A stretch of 64,000 bases of DNA from Bacteroides sp. (GTDB lineage Bacteria > Bacteroidota > Bacteroidia > Bacteroidales > Bacteroidaceae): contig JALCME010000007.1 of NCBI GenBank assembly GCA_022648295.1, forward strand, positions 1 to 64,000, in the 5' to 3' direction. The notes under the pieces were generated by a model, which saw only the letters and a list, made by a program, of their open reading frames with translations, did not search any database and had not been told where the DNA came from. Positions 61,482 to 64,000 of this stretch are shown here, piece by piece; position 1 is the stretch's first letter, and each line of letters begins with the position of its first letter. The translations under genes were made by a program, and so were the position numbers.

Positions 61482-64000
61482 TTATTCACCCTTACGAGGA
61501 TATAGTACAGCTTTAATCATAGGAACATCCACGATGAGAGAGCGAGCAAAATCTGCCACCTCCTCTATCGTTATATTCTTTAGCATCTTATCGTAATTTT
61601 CTACATATCCCCAATCTTCAGACTGATTATACACAGCATTACGTATCAGTGAACTCCAATATGAATTCTTTTGCTTATTCAATGCAAAGTCTTTCAATAA
61701 ATTATTCTGTATATTTTTCAAGATATCCGCATAGTCCATAGGAATCTTACACAAATGGTTTATTTCCATACGGGTTGCGTCAACTAATGCATCTACATCT
61801 TTCGGTAAACAAACAAAACTGATCATTGTACGTGAAAGAAATGAGGGATAGAGTCCCGCAGCAGATTTAACGCTAACGCCGTAAACTTTTCCCATCTCTT
61901 CACGCAAATGAGTCCTTAAAGTTGTTTTCAACAAATCTCTCAATATTTCAGACTTTAACTGAAATTGCTGAAAGTCCTCCGGCATATGTGCATTTTGGAA
62001 TATCAAAGAAACAACAGCCTTTGGAGAATTGCCCGTATGCCGTTCTAGCGAAACAGTCTCTGTAGGAATCTCTCTTTTTCTAAATACATAAGCTGTGTCT
62101 GGTTGTCCTGTCGGTAATCCTCCTATATAAGTTTTTATATATCCTCTCACTTCTTCTAAAGAGCAGTCTCCTATTAACACAAAAGTATAGCCAGCTGCCT
62201 TACCAAAAAATTTATTAAATAAGGGTAGCATATCTTTCTGTTCTACAACATCAGATAGGATTGAATCAGTCAATTCTCCATTTGTATAATTGCGGCCACT
62301 AAGCAGCCAAGATAATTCACGCTGAAAAACTTCTTCAGGTGTCTTTATCTTAGTACGGTATTCATCTTTCATCTTTGAAATAACCTGATCATAAATCAGT
62401 GTATCCAACCGAGGAGCCGTCCATTTGGTATAAAGTAACTGAAATAATGTTTCCATATCTTTTTTCTGGGAACTTCCTGCAATACCGGTCCGAGTCTTAT
62501 CCACCAAAAAGCGCATGGAAGCCGAATTGCCCGAAAGGAAATAATTTAGTTCTTCCCGAGAAAATGATCCAGCCCCTGAGAGACTGACAATATTAGGAGC
62601 TAATAGGCCACTGTAATATTCCAAAGAATCCAAACTATAAAGCCCTCCTCTTCTAAAACCCGTGAACACTATTCTGTCCTTATCCAATTGAGAAGATTTA
62701 AAAATTACACGAGTTCCATTGTTTAGCCATAAGGAAGTGGCTCCGATCTCCGGTAAGTTTTGTTCTTTTATAATTTCCCCACTCCGGGGAGCTTCGCCTA
62801 GTTTTTCAAACAATGCTATTTCTTTATAATATCGTGGAACCTTTTCTTTCTCTGCCTGCTGAATTATCTTCATCAATTTGCTGTCAGATTCCACCTCTTT
62901 ATAAATCCGATTATCTCCACTTAATAAATAATGTATCTTTCCGCCATCATAATCCTTCTGTAATACCTTTACTAGACTTAATGAATCTATTGTTGGTAAA
63001 TAACGTTTTAATAAATTCAATTCATATTTAGGAGAGATAAAACGATTGTTCACGAAGAAATCGGAATAGATATCGTTCATTACTTGGGCAGAAGCCACTT
63101 CTTGTTTGCTATTGACCTGATTAGCTAAAGTAGTATACAGTCTCTTTTTAGCACTTTCTATTTCCAAACCTGTAAAGCCATAACGAAACACTTGTTTCTT
63201 ATTGGCAATGAAATTCTGAATTCCATCAGTTATTTTATCCGGTTGCAACTCAACTGAGCCAAGAAGCACCCCCGTTGTATTTAAGAAACTGCTTCTTTGA
63301 ATAGTTGCCTTTTTATAAGATGGATTATCAAAAGCCAAAGCATCAAAACGCATCTTAAGTAATCTATTAATCAGTGTCCTATACAAATACTCCTTATAAT
63401 TCTGCTCTGTAAGTACGGCAGAAGGCAACGGAAGTAATTCAATCATATTCAATTCTATATCTTCCGCTGATTTATGAACAACCGACTTAGCTAAATTTTT
63501 CTTATAAGGAGGTATCGGATAAGTTTTTGCATTAGGGACAACTTCTGCATATGGAAATTCAAATTTATGTCGGATTTGTTTTTCCACTGAATCCACATCC
63601 ACATCGCCGACCACAGCAATAGCCATCAATGAGGGGTGATACCATGTCCGGTAATAGGCAGCAATATCCCGTGGGGAGCAATGCTTAATCACAGCTGTAT
63701 CTCCAATTGTTATTCGTTCTGAATATCTTGAATTATTCAGCAATTCATTCAGAAAAGCCATTTCCTCCTCTTGCTGAGAACTCTGCCTAGACAACCATTC
63801 AGATAGTATAACCCCTCTCTCCTTCTCCACTTGTACAGAATCAATTAAAAGTCCAGAACCCCAATCTGATAATATAGTTAATGTGGAATCTACCATCCCT
63901 TGCGAAGAAGACGGAAGCTGAAGTTTATATACCGTTTCATTAAAAGAAGTATGCGCATTTAAATCTTTTCCAAATTTTGCACCTTTTCCTTCCAAAAAGC
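61482..64000 (-). CDS. M16-family (insulinase/PqqL-like) zinc peptidase, 5' end beyond the window
   Basis: LEGKGAKFGKDLNAHTSFNETVYKLQLP is internal M16 sequence; VEKERGVILSEW; PRDIAAYYRTWYHPSLMAIAVVGD. The HxxEH motif is expected upstream, outside the window. Confidence 0.88.
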   Translation of the reverse strand, partial: FLEGKGAKFGKDLNAHTSFNETVYKLQLPSSSQGMVDSTLTILSDWGSGLLIDSVQVEKERGVILSEWLSRQSSQQEEEMAFLNELLNNSRYSERITIGDTAVIKHCSPRDIAAYYRTWYHPSLMAIAVVGDVDVDSVEKQIRHKFEFPYAEVVPNAKTYPIPPYKKNLAKSVVHKSAEDIELNMIELLPLPSAVLTEQNYKEYLYRTLINRLLKMRFDALAFDNPSYKKATIQRSSFLNTTGVLLGSVELQPDKITDGIQNFIANKKQVFRYGFTGLEIESAKKRLYTTLANQVNSKQEVASAQVMNDIYSDFFVNNRFISPKYELNLLKRYLPTIDSLSLVKVLQKDYDGGKIHYLLSGDNRIYKEVESDSKLMKIIQQAEKEKVPRYYKEIALFEKLGEAPRSGEIIKEQNLPEIGATSLWLNNGTRVIFKSSQLDKDRIVFTGFRRGGLYSLDSLEYYSGLLAPNIVSLSGAGSFSREELNYFLSGNSASMRFLVDKTRTGIAGSSQKKDMETLFQLLYTKWTAPRLDTLIYDQVISKMKDEYRTKIKTPEEVFQRELSWLLSGRNYTNGELTDSILSDVVEQKDMLPLFNKFFGKAAGYTFVLIGDCSLEEVRGYIKTYIGGLPTGQPDTAYVFRKREIPTETVSLERHTGNSPKAVVSLIFQNAHMPEDFQQFQLKSEILRDLLKTTLRTHLREEMGKVYGVSVKSAAGLYPSFLSRTMISFVCLPKDVDALVDATRMEINHLCKIPMDYADILKNIQNNLLKDFALNKQKNSYWSSLIRNAVYNQSEDWGYVENYDKMLKNITIEEVADFARSLIVDVPMIKAVLYPRKGE

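Overview
The window looks like chromosomal DNA from a Bacteroides-like organism (TAnnTTTG-type -7 promoter boxes, SusC/SusD pair, typical gene content). All calls come from reading the sequence and from family knowledge; no database search was run. Main blocks: (1) an arginase-family protein followed by a biotin operon (short leader ORF, bioB-bioA fusion, bioF, bioG, bioC, bioD); (2) a GT2 glycosyltransferase, a LolC/E-like permease, an aminotransferase and a fucose/arabinose-isomerase-like protein; (3) a ~13 kb minus-strand efflux-type ABC operon with eight FtsX/MacB-like permeases in four A/B pairs, one ATPase, one HlyD-type adaptor and one DUF2807-like protein; (4) a dextran/alpha-glucan PUL (SusR-like regulator, SusC, SusD, SusE/F-like, GH66, GH31, GH97); (5) core and housekeeping genes (cdd, GNAT, QueG-like, ABC-F, nudC, nhaA, lepA, xth, mntH, yebC, pheT); (6) a metallophosphoesterase, a propeller-like lipoprotein and an edge-truncated M16 peptidase. 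The least explained signals are two arrays of degenerate, dyad-symmetric units with an exact 22-nt period (1-80 and 40596-40697), a terminator-like hairpin inside the biotin leader ORF, a leader with two micro-ORFs upstream of the ABC-F gene, and a chimeric, frameshifted AraC/GyrI-like pseudogene at 46537-47311. I found no CRISPR array, rRNA, tRNA or intact transposase.
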